DNA of 64,000 bases from Pseudovibrio exalbescens. Its GTDB lineage: Bacteria > Pseudomonadota > Alphaproteobacteria > Rhizobiales > Stappiaceae. The DNA lies in the NCBI RefSeq assembly GCF_028737195.1, contig NZ_JAQZAJ010000001.1:62001-126000 (forward strand), in the 5' to 3' direction. The position numbers and the translations under genes are program-made. Positions 1 to 7,105 of this stretch are shown one piece after another. Position 1 is the stretch's first letter; every line of letters starts with the position of its first letter. The notes below the pieces were generated by a model. That model had not been told where the DNA came from. It made no database searches and saw nothing but the letters and a program-made list of their open reading frames with translations.

Positions 1-245
1 ACTCTGTAGGTGCAGGTTTCACTCACTACTTCACGCCTGAGCTGGCTGCTTCTGTAGACGGTTCTTACCTCTCTGTAGAAGACGCAAGTGATTACACCCG
101 CGCGGCTGTGACCACCTCTCTTGGTTGGTACCCAGTTTCTGGTCTCGTAATCGCTGGTGAATTCGGTTGGGCATCTGAAGATGATGACGTTGCAACCTAC
201 GATGACGAATACCTCCTCGGTACTCGCATTCAGTACACCTTCTAA
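1..245 (+). CDS. Porin, Omp2b/RopA-like, 3' end only
   Basis: This is the C-terminal 80 codons of an outer-membrane porin whose start lies left of the window; the first full codon begins at base 3 and TAA ends at 245. The translation shows the last beta strands of a 16-stranded trimeric porin: GAGFTHYFTPELAASVDGSY, then LGWYPVSGLVIAGEFGW, and the terminal GTRIQYTF. A C-terminal Phe is the usual recognition signal for the BAM assembly machinery. The same closing pattern (GWYPVSGMVVALD, IGARVQYTF) ends the two genes that follow, so this is the first member of a tandem porin array. Porins of this family carry small hydrophilic solutes across the outer membrane. Codon use is strongly biased (GGT, CGT, AAC, CTG), as in highly expressed genes. 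The identification is secure; the N-terminal half and the leader cannot be seen. Confidence 0.93.
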   Translation, partial: SVGAGFTHYFTPELAASVDGSYLSVEDASDYTRAAVTTSLGWYPVSGLVIAGEFGWASEDDDVATYDDEYLLGTRIQYTF

Positions 246-272
246 TCTGATCTTTCAGATTTGATTTGAGAT

Positions 273-310
273 GGGCGAGTCGGCTGACTCGCCCATTTTT
301 TTGTTTTTTG
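273..310 (+). terminator. Rho-independent terminator of the truncated porin
   Basis: A perfect 9-bp stem, GGGCGAGTC (273-281) with GACTCGCCC (286-294) and a 4-nt loop, is followed by a T-rich run (295-310). It starts 27 nt after the porin stop codon. Confidence 0.88.
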
Positions 311-454
311 TCCGCCAGCCCTTCTCTGTGCCTGTGGAACAATACCTTGGCTCGAACTCTTTTGATCGGGCCTCACGATTTCTCTTTCTAAAGAGCAGTA
401 GACCCCTAAAAATACGTAGCTACACTTAACAATTGCTGCTTGGAGAGCTTATTG

Positions 455-470
455 TGTGATATGGATCACA
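455..470. promoter_or_regulatory. CRP-like palindrome upstream of the second porin
   Basis: TGTGATATGGATCACA is a perfect inverted repeat of the form TGTGA-N6-TCACA, the classical binding site of CRP-type cAMP receptor proteins. It lies 318 nt before the porin ATG. A weak promoter (TTAACA at 426-431, TATTGT at 450-455) overlaps it, and an AT-rich stretch follows, so whether it activates or represses cannot be told. The same box occurs at 2100-2115 and, with one mismatch, at 4023-4038. The binding protein in this organism is unknown; assignment to the CRP/FNR superfamily is inference. Confidence 0.6.
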
Positions 471-788
471 CTTTATTATGGATTATCGATTATTTCTCCT
501 TAAGTCTTTGAGAATAAACGATAAAATTGTGTGCTTCTTTCGCCACACTCCCCTTTGATAGTGTGGCTTCAGTGCCGCTCAAACGTGGAGGCGCGTTGCT
601 CAGCGACGCGGATGGGAGCATTAAGAGTGCCACAAGCTGATTGCATGTATCTGCCCTATGGCCGCGAAGGTTGTGGCGGGCAGGTCGGGGGCGACGGCTT
701 GAAGTAGGGCACTTGGGGAAACGCTCGTCCACACAGCGCATTCACCGGCCCTCTATCAGTAATTTGAGACTCATAGAGGTCAGGACAC
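471..788 (+). promoter_or_regulatory. Long structured 5' region of the second porin
   Basis: No gene is visible here. An AT-rich 15-mer, AATAAACGATAAAAT (513-527), recurs with one change upstream of the third porin (2200-2214). Two hairpins follow: GCCACACT/AGTGTGGC (542-549 with 560-567) and GCGTTGC/GCGACGC (593-599 with 603-609, one G-U pair). The region ends in GAGACTCATAGAGG (765-779) and the 12-mer AGGTCAGGACAC (777-788), which touches the ATG and contains the Shine-Dalgarno AGAGG. This end is shared with the third porin and is complementary to the loop at 4097-4108. The transcription start is not determined, so the leader length is uncertain. Confidence 0.5.
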
Positions 789-2000
789 ATGAAACTTAAA
801 GCAATTTTGCTTGCAACTGCTGGTTTTGCTGTTGCAGGTTCCGCATCCGCTGCTGATCTGCCAGTAGTAGCTGAGCCAGTTGATTACGTACAGGTTTGCG
901 ACGCATACGGCGCAGGCTTCTTCAAGATCCCAGGTAAGGACACTTGCATTAAGATCGGTGGTCGTATCCGTACTCAGATCATCTCTGACAACCTGGACGA
1001 CAACAACGATGAAACCAAGTACGAAGACTACGAAGCGCTTGCTCGTGGTTACCTGTACCTGACTTCCATGACCGACACTGAAATCGGCCTCATCAAGACT
1101 TTCACTGAACTTTATAGCCAGTGGGATGAAAACGGTGGTGAGCGCGCACGTGTTGGTGATGCTTACATTCAGATCGGTACTGACTTTGCAAACGTCTTCA
1201 TCGGTCGTGATGCATCTCAGTTCGATGGTTTCACCGGTGCAGTAGATATCGGCGTTATCGATCGTAACTTCTCTGACCAGTCTACCCTACAGTTTGCTCT
1301 GACCAAGTCTCTGGGCAACGGCGTATCCGCAACTGTAGCAGTGGAAGATTCTTCTTACCGCAATGGTAGCGACAACTCTATCGACTTCGTTGGTAAGGTT
1401 GGCATCTCTCAGGGTTGGGGTTCTTTCGAAGTTGCTGGTGCAACCCACGCAATTGCTGACGAAGCATCCTTCAACGACAGTGATGGCGATGCTGTTGCGA
1501 CTCTTCGCAAAGACGACAGCACTGGTTACGCAGTTCGCGGTACGGTGACCTTTAACCTGGACATGATTGCACCAGGCGATGCATTCGTATTCCAGGCAGC
1601 TTATGCTGATTCCGCTGCAAGCTATCTCAATGCTTCTCTGTCAGATGAAGCATTCGACAGAGCTGGCGCTATTCGTTCTGCCGATGCTGCTATGCTCGAC
1701 GTACTCGGCGCAAAGGGCTACTCTCTGGTAGCGGCGTTCAGCCACTACTGGACTCCAGAAATTGCGACCACCATTGATGGTTCCTGGATGAGCCTCGAAG
1801 CTGACTACAACAACAACGGTTTTGACTTCGACGCTGACATGGATCGCTGGGCAATTGATGCTTCCATCGGTTGGTACCCAGTATCTGGCATGGTTGTAGC
1901 GCTGGACGCAGGTTTTGCGAGCACTGACTACGACGTCGAAGGCGAAGATCGTGACTTCGACGAAGCCAAGATCGGTGCACGTGTACAGTACACCTTCTAA
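789..2000 (+). CDS. Outer-membrane porin (rhizobial Omp2b/RopA family)
   Basis: A 403-residue general-diffusion porin. Residues 1-21 form a Sec signal peptide with a predicted cut in SASA-AD. The mature start, DLPVVAEPVDYVQVC, and the pair Cys37/Cys53 in VCDAYGAGFF...DTC are the hallmark of the alphaproteobacterial porin_2 family, where the two cysteines are thought to form a disulfide. The rest alternates aromatic and acidic beta strands and ends GARVQYTF, with the C-terminal Phe used for outer-membrane insertion. AGAGG, 8 nt before the ATG, decides the start. Codon bias is very strong, pointing to abundant expression. The first 190 bases are almost identical to the gene at 2628, while the loops differ. 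The region around residues 215-240 and 285-305 carries extra loop sequence compared with that paralogue, which explains its greater length. Substrate selectivity cannot be read from sequence. Confidence 0.95.
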   Translation: MKLKAILLATAGFAVAGSASAADLPVVAEPVDYVQVCDAYGAGFFKIPGKDTCIKIGGRIRTQIISDNLDDNNDETKYEDYEALARGYLYLTSMTDTEIGLIKTFTELYSQWDENGGERARVGDAYIQIGTDFANVFIGRDASQFDGFTGAVDIGVIDRNFSDQSTLQFALTKSLGNGVSATVAVEDSSYRNGSDNSIDFVGKVGISQGWGSFEVAGATHAIADEASFNDSDGDAVATLRKDDSTGYAVRGTVTFNLDMIAPGDAFVFQAAYADSAASYLNASLSDEAFDRAGAIRSADAAMLDVLGAKGYSLVAAFSHYWTPEIATTIDGSWMSLEADYNNNGFDFDADMDRWAIDASIGWYPVSGMVVALDAGFASTDYDVEGEDRDFDEAKIGARVQYTF

Positions 2001-2026
2001 TCTGACTTAACGGTCTGATTTGAATG

Positions 2027-2059
2027 AGCGGAGGCGCATCAGCGTCTCCGCTTTTTTTG
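2027..2059 (+). terminator. Rho-independent terminator of the second porin
   Basis: AGCGGAGGCGC (2027-2037) pairs with GCGTCTCCGCT (2042-2052), 11 bp with one G-U pair and a 4-nt loop, followed by a run of T. It lies 27 nt after the stop codon. Confidence 0.9.
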
Positions 2060-2099
2060 TTTTTGGGTCCGTTTTTCCCGTGCTGACTATCCACAGAGG

Positions 2100-2115
2100 T
2101 GTGACGGCGATCACA
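2100..2115. promoter_or_regulatory. CRP-like palindrome upstream of the third porin
   Basis: TGTGACGGCGATCACA matches TGTGA-N6-TCACA perfectly in both arms. It lies 512 nt before the ATG at 2628. A weak -10-like hexamer TGTAAT starts at 2128. It is the second perfect copy of this box in the porin array; the six central bases differ from the copy at 455-470, so it is the arms that are conserved, as expected for a protein binding site. Confidence 0.6.
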
Positions 2116-2627
2116 TTGTCTGTGCTTTGTAATTGATTGGTTGTAGCGGCGTGGGGACGTCAGCTGAATGCTCACCTCTGGTATGTCATTCCTTCCCGAA
2201 ATAATCGATAAAATAAATAATAATATCATAGTCTTAGGTGGAGGCGTGTTTAGGTTTGGTGTCATCCTGTTACGGTGATGTACTTAGGGTTGCGCACTCC
2301 AGGATTGTACGTTTTGAAGAGTTTGACTGGGGTGTGACAGGCGCGAAGGGGGCTGTTTAAGTTGTGTCGAAAAAGACACAGCCGAATATCACTGATTTCT
2401 AATTGAGTTCTTATTACGAGATACAACCTTGCGGCTCACAGCGCCGTGAGGCATCAACAGTGGCGTTGGCGCTAGACGAAGCGTTTGGATCATTTCACCG
2501 GGGGCGGTGAGGGGTTGATCCAAACCACCAGCGACAACAGGGGTAAGAGGAAGTGAAAGCCTGCTCCAAACAGTGCTTTCAAGAACTTCTTCAACACAAA
2601 TTAGAGACTCTTTAGAGGTCAGGACAC
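2116..2627 (+). promoter_or_regulatory. Long structured 5' region of the third porin
   Basis: No gene is visible in these 512 bases. The AT-rich element AATAATCGATAAAAT lies at 2200-2214 (14 of 15 identical to 513-527). Hairpins follow: TGTGTC/GACACA (2363-2368 with 2375-2380), CTCAC/GTGAG, and a perfect 10-bp stem GTTTGGATCA (2483-2492) with TGATCCAAAC (2516-2525) that encloses an inner CACC/GGTG stem. The region ends GAGACTC then AGGTCAGGACAC (2616-2627) directly before the ATG, the same ribosome binding site as the second porin. Long hairpin-rich leaders suggest post-transcriptional control; that is inference. Confidence 0.5.
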
Positions 2628-3701
2628 ATGAAACTTAAAGCACTTCTGCTTGCAACTGCTGGTTTTGCTGTTGCAGGTTCCGCATCCGCTGCTGATCTGC
2701 CAGTAGTAGCTGAGCCAGTAGACTACGTACAGGTTTGCGACGCATACGGCGCAGGCTTCTTCAAGATCCCAGGTAAGGACACCTGCCTGAAGATCGGTGG
2801 TCGTATCCGTACTCAGTTTGTTACTGACAACCTGCAGGATAACGAAGGTGAAAAGTACGAAGATTACGACGCATACGTTCGTGGTTATCTGTACCTGACT
2901 TCCATGACCGACACTGAAATCGGCCTGATCAAGACGTACACCGAGTTCTACAGCGAGTGGGATGAAAAAGCTGCGGGCACTTCAAAGGTTGGTTCTGCAT
3001 ACGTTCAGATTGGTGCGTCTTTCGCTGATATCCTGATCGGTCGTACAACTTCTCAGTTTGACGGCTTCACCGGTGCTGTTGATGTTGGTGTAATTGGCCG
3101 TAACTGGTCTGATGAATCCACTCTCCAGATTGCTCTGACGAAGTCCTTCGGCAACGGCGTAACTGCTGCTATCTCTGCAGAAGATTCTTCCTACCGTGAT
3201 GGCGACACCAACTCTGCTGACTACGTCGGTAAGATCGGTATCTCCCAGGGTTGGGGTGCATTCGAAGTTGCTGCTGCCCTGCACGACACTGTAAAGGGTG
3301 CTGAAGACAACTACGGTTACGCCATTCGTGGTACTGCAACCATCAACCTGGACATGATTGCTGCTGGCGATAAGTTCGTATTCCAGGCTGCATACGCAGA
3401 TGCCGCTTCTTCTTACCTCGGCAAGTCCACTGCTGCATGGGATGCAGCTGGTCAGAGCGCTTGGGCACTGGGCGCTGGCTTCACCCACTACTGGACTTCA
3501 GAAGTTGCAACTTCTATCGACGGTTCCTACCTCACCAACGACGATGCTGACTATGACCGTTGGGCAATCGATGCTTCCATCGGTTGGTACCCAGTTTCCG
3601 GTATGGTTGTAGCTCTTGACGGTGGTTTTGCATCTGAAGATGCAGCTGGTGTAGACACCGACGAAGCCAAGATCGGTGCTCGTGTACAGTACACCTTCTA
3701 A
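2628..3701 (+). CDS. Outer-membrane porin (rhizobial Omp2b/RopA family)
   Basis: A 357-residue paralogue of the preceding porin. The signal peptide, the DLPVVAEPVDYVQVC start, Cys37/Cys53 and the final GARVQYTF are all conserved, and the first 190 bases match the neighbour almost base for base, including many synonymous positions. That suggests recent duplication or gene conversion of the 5' part. The middle and the surface loops are shorter and different in charge, so the two proteins probably form pores of different preference. AGAGG, 8 nt before the ATG, is the ribosome binding site and falls inside the 12-mer complementary to the candidate small RNA at 4097-4108. Codon bias is as strong as in the neighbour. 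It is monocistronic, with its own terminator. Function as a trimeric diffusion pore follows from the family; the solute range is unknown. Confidence 0.95.
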   Translation: MKLKALLLATAGFAVAGSASAADLPVVAEPVDYVQVCDAYGAGFFKIPGKDTCLKIGGRIRTQFVTDNLQDNEGEKYEDYDAYVRGYLYLTSMTDTEIGLIKTYTEFYSEWDEKAAGTSKVGSAYVQIGASFADILIGRTTSQFDGFTGAVDVGVIGRNWSDESTLQIALTKSFGNGVTAAISAEDSSYRDGDTNSADYVGKIGISQGWGAFEVAAALHDTVKGAEDNYGYAIRGTATINLDMIAAGDKFVFQAAYADAASSYLGKSTAAWDAAGQSAWALGAGFTHYWTSEVATSIDGSYLTNDDADYDRWAIDASIGWYPVSGMVVALDGGFASEDAAGVDTDEAKIGARVQYTF

Positions 3702-3728
3702 TTTGACTTAACCGTCATTTAGATCGGG

Positions 3729-3756
3729 AAGGGCAGGCCTTTGGTCTGCCCTTTTT
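3729..3756 (+). terminator. Rho-independent terminator of the third porin
   Basis: AAGGGCAG (3729-3736) pairs with CTGCCCTT (3746-3753), followed by TTT. It starts 28 nt after the stop codon. Confidence 0.85.
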
Positions 3757-4022
3757 GATTCCGGGTTGGACGGAAGCGACTGCAAGGCCGATGGATCAGG
3801 CCGCGCGGGGCCATCCCAAGGCAAGATCAACTCTGGTTAACGAAGTGTTAAGCCCTTGTTGCGCAGGACCTATCTGCGGTTCTTCGTTGACCGTTTTTCT
3901 TCAAGTTATTGATTTGAATGCGCAATTTTTCAGGGCGAGGGCGCTTTTGGAAGTCCCTAAGCAAATTGCACTGCATACTATTCGGGAATGGATTGCTCTC
4001 TACAGGGCAAATAAGCTGAGGG
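3757..4022. other. Intergenic sequence without a recognisable gene
   Basis: These 266 bases lie between the terminator of the third porin and the CRP-like box at 4023. A 90-codon open frame crosses them, but it has no ribosome binding site, an unbiased codon pattern unlike the porins, and no family resemblance. I see no other structure. Confidence 0.5.
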
Positions 4023-4066
4023 TGTGACGCTCGACACAGACCAACTACATGAAGTGGTCATATAAC
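4023..4066 (+). promoter_or_regulatory. CRP-like box plus -10 hexamer before the candidate small RNA
   Basis: TGTGACGCTCGACACA (4023-4038) fits TGTGA-N6-TCACA with one mismatch in the right arm. TATAAC at 4061-4066 resembles a -10 hexamer, and no good -35 hexamer lies 17 bases before it. The box centre (4030.5) would be near -42 relative to a start at about 4073, which is the spacing of class II CRP-activated promoters. The fit is suggestive only; the start site is not measured. Confidence 0.45.
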
Positions 4067-4072
4067 AGCGCA

Positions 4073-4225
4073 TAAGATTTCTCTGATTGGAGTTTGGTGT
4101 CCTGACCTTCCAATCAGTCTCTGGCCCGGTGGTTCCAACCCACCGGGCTCCCCCTGACTACCCCTCAGGGGCCCTATAGGAGGCGCCTCATTCGCCTGGT
4201 GTTCGCGCCGGGCTTTGTCCGTTTT
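4073..4225 (+). ncRNA. Candidate small RNA with a loop antisense to the porin start sites
   Basis: Three perfect hairpins follow each other with almost no linker. Hairpin 1 is CTGATTGGA (4083-4091) with TCCAATCAG (4109-4117) around a 17-nt loop. Hairpin 2 is GCCCGGTGG (4124-4132) with CCACCGGGC (4140-4148). Hairpin 3 is CCCCTGA (4151-4157) with TCAGGGG (4165-4171). Bases 4097-4108 in loop 1, GTGTCCTGACCT, are the exact reverse complement of AGGTCAGGACAC, which directly precedes the ATG of the porins at 789 and 2628 and holds their Shine-Dalgarno. GTTT (4092-4095) can also pair with AAAC after the ATG, leaving the start codon in a small internal loop. A promoter-like arrangement precedes it. 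The 3' end is uncertain: a weak stem CGGGC/GTCCG (4209-4213 with 4217-4221) before TTTT is the best candidate. I recognise no known RNA family. It could instead be a remnant of an inverted porin leader, although the flanking perfect stem argues against that. Confidence 0.5.
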
Positions 4226-4839
4226 GTGCCTCCCAATGGCGCGCCTTGCCTCCCACACATGGTCTTGCTTGCCGGGCGCTAGGGCGTTTGCTCTGCGCTC
4301 CTGTTCCCTTTTGGGGGGCGGAGCGGGGAGCTGCACCGTGCCTTTGGTTGCCTCCGCTATTCCATTCCCTCAATTCTTGGTGCTGGTCTTGGGCAGTCTG
4401 AAACCTGCCCCCTTGCGTTTGATACTGTAAGGTCTCAGGGGCAACCGCTGGACAGCGCGCACCGCCCAATCCCGTGTCGGCGGCCATTTACCTCTTGAAC
4501 CTTTTGGCAATTCAACCACCTACGCTCCCGGCCTTGTCTTGGCAGTACCGTTTCACCTTGAAAGAACGTGCCCTCAGTATCCATGGGCTGTTTCCGGTGG
4601 CTACGGAAAAGCCTCTAACAGATGGCCTCCCTTCATTTGCAGGTCCCGCGTATTTCAGCCCTCAATCTGCAGAATTGTTTGAATTGCCCATTGTCGCAAT
4701 TGTCTAGCTGTTCGCTGCTGATCTTTTTCAGTCAGTCATTTTGCAATTGATTTTTTTCTCCGCCGCTTTCTCCTGAGCGCTTTTTACTGCTCTCAAGGGG
4801 AGTGAAAGCCGGAGAGGGTCTTCCAGAGAGGGCACTGGG
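4226..4839. other. Intergenic sequence before the fourth porin, no convincing gene
   Basis: The first 200 bases are pyrimidine-rich on the + strand and contain several overlapping open frames on the - strand, none with a ribosome binding site or a recognisable product. The last 100 bases become AT-rich and should hold the promoter of the porin at 4840, but I cannot point to a clear -35/-10 pair. This gene does not share the AGGTCAGGACAC start-site element of the other two. Confidence 0.45.
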
Positions 4840-6027
4840 ATGTTTCGTGGAACGATTTTTTTGCCGCTAGCCGTTATTGGTTTGGGTTCACATGCGGACG
4901 CTGCAGATCTAGCGCCATTCCCGCCCGTTGTTGAGCCGATTTCATATGTTCAGGTTTGCGAGCGCTATGGTGCTGGCTATTTCGTCATTCCGGGAACCGA
5001 GACCTGCTTGCGCGTGGCGGGGCGCATTCGCACCGATGTCCAGTTTCAGGATTTTGGCAGCCGCCCCAGCAATTGGTCACAGCGCGATGAGAACGATGTT
5101 CGTTTTCGTGCAAGGGCTTATGTGTATCTTGATGCCTTTACAGAAACCGAGTTCGGCTTGTTGCGCGCCTACAGTGAAACAAGGTTCACCAGCGACAGCG
5201 ATACAGTTCGCGATGATGACGAAGATGACACACTGGTCGATCTGGAGGTTGGCTACATTCAGTTCGGTGGGTTCACCTTTGGCCGCACGCAGTCTTTCTT
5301 CGATTTCTTCACGGGTGCCACCTACGGCGCGGTAGACCGGAACTTTTCCGATGACAAAACGTGGGTCGCAGCCTACACCGCCTCGATGGGCGGTCCGGTG
5401 TCCTTCTCAGTGTCTGTTGAGGACATTTCAGAGCGGGTGAACGGCACATTCGACGCCGTCACGGACCTTGATGGTTCCGGTGGTAACCGTTGGCCAGCTG
5501 GCGTTGTTGCGCTTCGCGGCGCGGACAGCTGGGGCTCTGCCCAGGTCTCCGCTGCCATTCAGGAGGCCCGGCCTCTTTCTGCTGCGGCAGACAGTGAAAT
5601 GGGCCTTGCTTTCGGCGCAGGGGTGATCTTCAACTTGCCGATGCTTGCTCAAGGTGATGCGCTTGCCTTGCAGGTTCAGTACGCAGAGGCCGCCATGTCC
5701 TACATCGGCGCGACCGATGTCTTCGATAGTTACTACGACGGAACAAGAACCAGAAAAACAAAGGGTTTTGCCCTGTCAGGTGGCTTCACGCACTACTTCA
5801 CACCGGAAGTGCGAACAGACTTTGACGCCAGCTATGCACAGGTAGATACGCCGCGCGGTGCCCCACAAAACGACTACACGCGGTATGCACTCGACTTTGA
5901 TGTGGCGTGGACGCCGGTTCCAGGCCTGGAGTTCGGCGTGGACATTGGATACGCCAATATCGATCCCGACAATGAAAAAACCTCGGAAGAAGCGAGTGCC
6001 ATTCTTCGTGCTCAAAGAACCTTTTAA
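4840..6027 (+). CDS. Divergent outer-membrane porin
   Basis: A 395-residue porin of the same family, but clearly older in origin than its neighbours. The signal peptide ends near HADA-AD, and the family signature is kept as ISYVQVCERYGAGYF...ETC with Cys40 and Cys56. The body is a run of amphipathic beta strands and the last residues are AILRAQRTF, with the terminal Phe. GAGAGGGC before the ATG gives the ribosome binding site. Its codon use is ordinary for this window and lacks the strong bias of the two previous porins, so it is probably less expressed or conditionally expressed. Its leader is unrelated to theirs and lacks the putative small-RNA target. It is followed by a hairpin shared with the convergent gene. 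The solute is unknown. Confidence 0.92.
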   Translation: MFRGTIFLPLAVIGLGSHADAADLAPFPPVVEPISYVQVCERYGAGYFVIPGTETCLRVAGRIRTDVQFQDFGSRPSNWSQRDENDVRFRARAYVYLDAFTETEFGLLRAYSETRFTSDSDTVRDDDEDDTLVDLEVGYIQFGGFTFGRTQSFFDFFTGATYGAVDRNFSDDKTWVAAYTASMGGPVSFSVSVEDISERVNGTFDAVTDLDGSGGNRWPAGVVALRGADSWGSAQVSAAIQEARPLSAAADSEMGLAFGAGVIFNLPMLAQGDALALQVQYAEAAMSYIGATDVFDSYYDGTRTRKTKGFALSGGFTHYFTPEVRTDFDASYAQVDTPRGAPQNDYTRYALDFDVAWTPVPGLEFGVDIGYANIDPDNEKTSEEASAILRAQRTF

Positions 6028-6064
6028 GGTAATGCGTCTGGTTTCTTTGACCGAAGTTTGATGA

Positions 6065-6091
6065 GGGGGCTGGGCAACCAGCCCCTCTTTT
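6065..6091 (+). terminator. Terminator between convergent genes
   Basis: GGGGGCTGG (6065-6073) pairs with CCAGCCCCT (6078-6086), closing with one G-U pair, around a GCAA loop, followed by TTTT. It lies between the stop codons of the porin and of the leftward hydrolase gene. A T-run is seen only on the + strand side. Confidence 0.8.
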
Positions 6092-6096
6092 CGTGC

Positions 6097-6996
6097 TTAA
6101 AGTTCTGCCAGAAAGCGTTCAATACGCTCTTGAACCGCCGCGCCCCAGAGCAAGGGGGCATGGCCTTCCTGTGCCACTGTGTGCATGTCCATTTCCGGGT
6201 GGCGCTCCTGCATGGCCTGCGCGGTGCGCTCGCTCAGGAGCGGCGAGTTGGAGCCCCTGATCAAGAGGTGAGGCAGGTCCTTCAAGCCGTCAAACAGCGC
6301 CCACAGGTCCACCTCTGGTGTGGCTTTGGCCGTATCCATGAGCGCGTCTTTCAAATGCGCGTCATAGGAAAGGCGCAGGCCTTCAGGCGTTTCCTCATAA
6401 AACTGACAGGCGGCGTCCAGCCAGTCCTGATCGGATAGGGCGGTAAAGCTCTGGGCATACAAAGATTTCAGCCGCGCTACAGCTTCCTCCCAATTGGGTT
6501 CGGTCATCTTCGAACCAACAGAGTTGACGATCCACTGCAAGGCGTTCTCGGGCAGTTCCGGACCAATGTCATTCAGGATTGCGCCTTTCAATCGGCCTTT
6601 GTGGCGGTAGCCAAACGACATCGCGTGCAGGCCGCCTCGGGACGTGCCAAGCAGCACATAATCCTCTATGCCTAAAGACGTGAGGCCAGCTTCAATGTCC
6701 TCTGCCTCTTGCGGAAGCGAGTAGCTGGTGTAATCCGCCGCATACTGGGACAAGCCCCGCCCGCGATAATCCATGGCCACCACGTAGTGGCCCTGATCGC
6801 TGAGATGTTTGGCAACACGGTAAAAATCGCGGGTGTTTCGGGTCAGTCCGGGCAAGCAGACCACGGGGAGTGTGCCCGGTTTTCTCTCGCCCCATGTGTG
6901 TGCGGAAAGCATCAAGCCGTCATTGGCGGTCCAGTTGTGATGACCGGCGCCTTCCAGCTTCAAAATGGAATGGTTTACCTGCAATTGGTCGCTCAT
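6097..6996 (-). CDS. Alpha/beta-hydrolase
   Basis: A 299-residue soluble alpha/beta-hydrolase. The oxyanion region is VVCLPGLTRNTRDF, followed by VVAMDYRGRGLS and the nucleophile elbow GTSRGG, so the catalytic residue is the Ser of that motif. A late acidic residue follows the LLIRGSNSPLL strand and the His is in EGHAPLL, completing a Ser-Asp-His type triad in the usual order. I placed the start at the internal ATG (MSDQLQ), because GGAGG lies 6 nt before it; the longer frame starts 11 codons earlier without such a site. The substrate cannot be read from sequence; family members include esterases, haloperoxidase-like enzymes and C-C hydrolases. It is transcribed alone, between the convergent porin and the transglycosylase gene upstream. 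Confidence 0.88.
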   Translation of the reverse strand: MSDQLQVNHSILKLEGAGHHNWTANDGLMLSAHTWGERKPGTLPVVCLPGLTRNTRDFYRVAKHLSDQGHYVVAMDYRGRGLSQYAADYTSYSLPQEAEDIEAGLTSLGIEDYVLLGTSRGGLHAMSFGYRHKGRLKGAILNDIGPELPENALQWIVNSVGSKMTEPNWEEAVARLKSLYAQSFTALSDQDWLDAACQFYEETPEGLRLSYDAHLKDALMDTAKATPEVDLWALFDGLKDLPHLLIRGSNSPLLSERTAQAMQERHPEMDMHTVAQEGHAPLLWGAAVQERIERFLAEL

Positions 6997-7105
6997 CTCG
7001 CCTCCTATGCACACCAAGGGTGTGATCACGCCAGATTAGTCTAAAACCACTGCGTGCAGGCTAGATGACCTTTGGGTGGATGTCGCCTGAAAAAACTTAA
7101 CGCGC

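Noticed and set aside
4124-4148. The GCCCGGTGG hairpin as a possible tRNA T arm or tmRNA piece
   Set aside because: The loop TTCCAAC does not fit GTTCRAN, and no acceptor, D or anticodon arm can be found on either side.
4188-4487. Overlapping - strand frames in the gap before the fourth porin
   Set aside because: No ribosome binding site, no homology that I recognise, and Arg/Gln/Pro-rich translation typical of non-coding GC-rich DNA.
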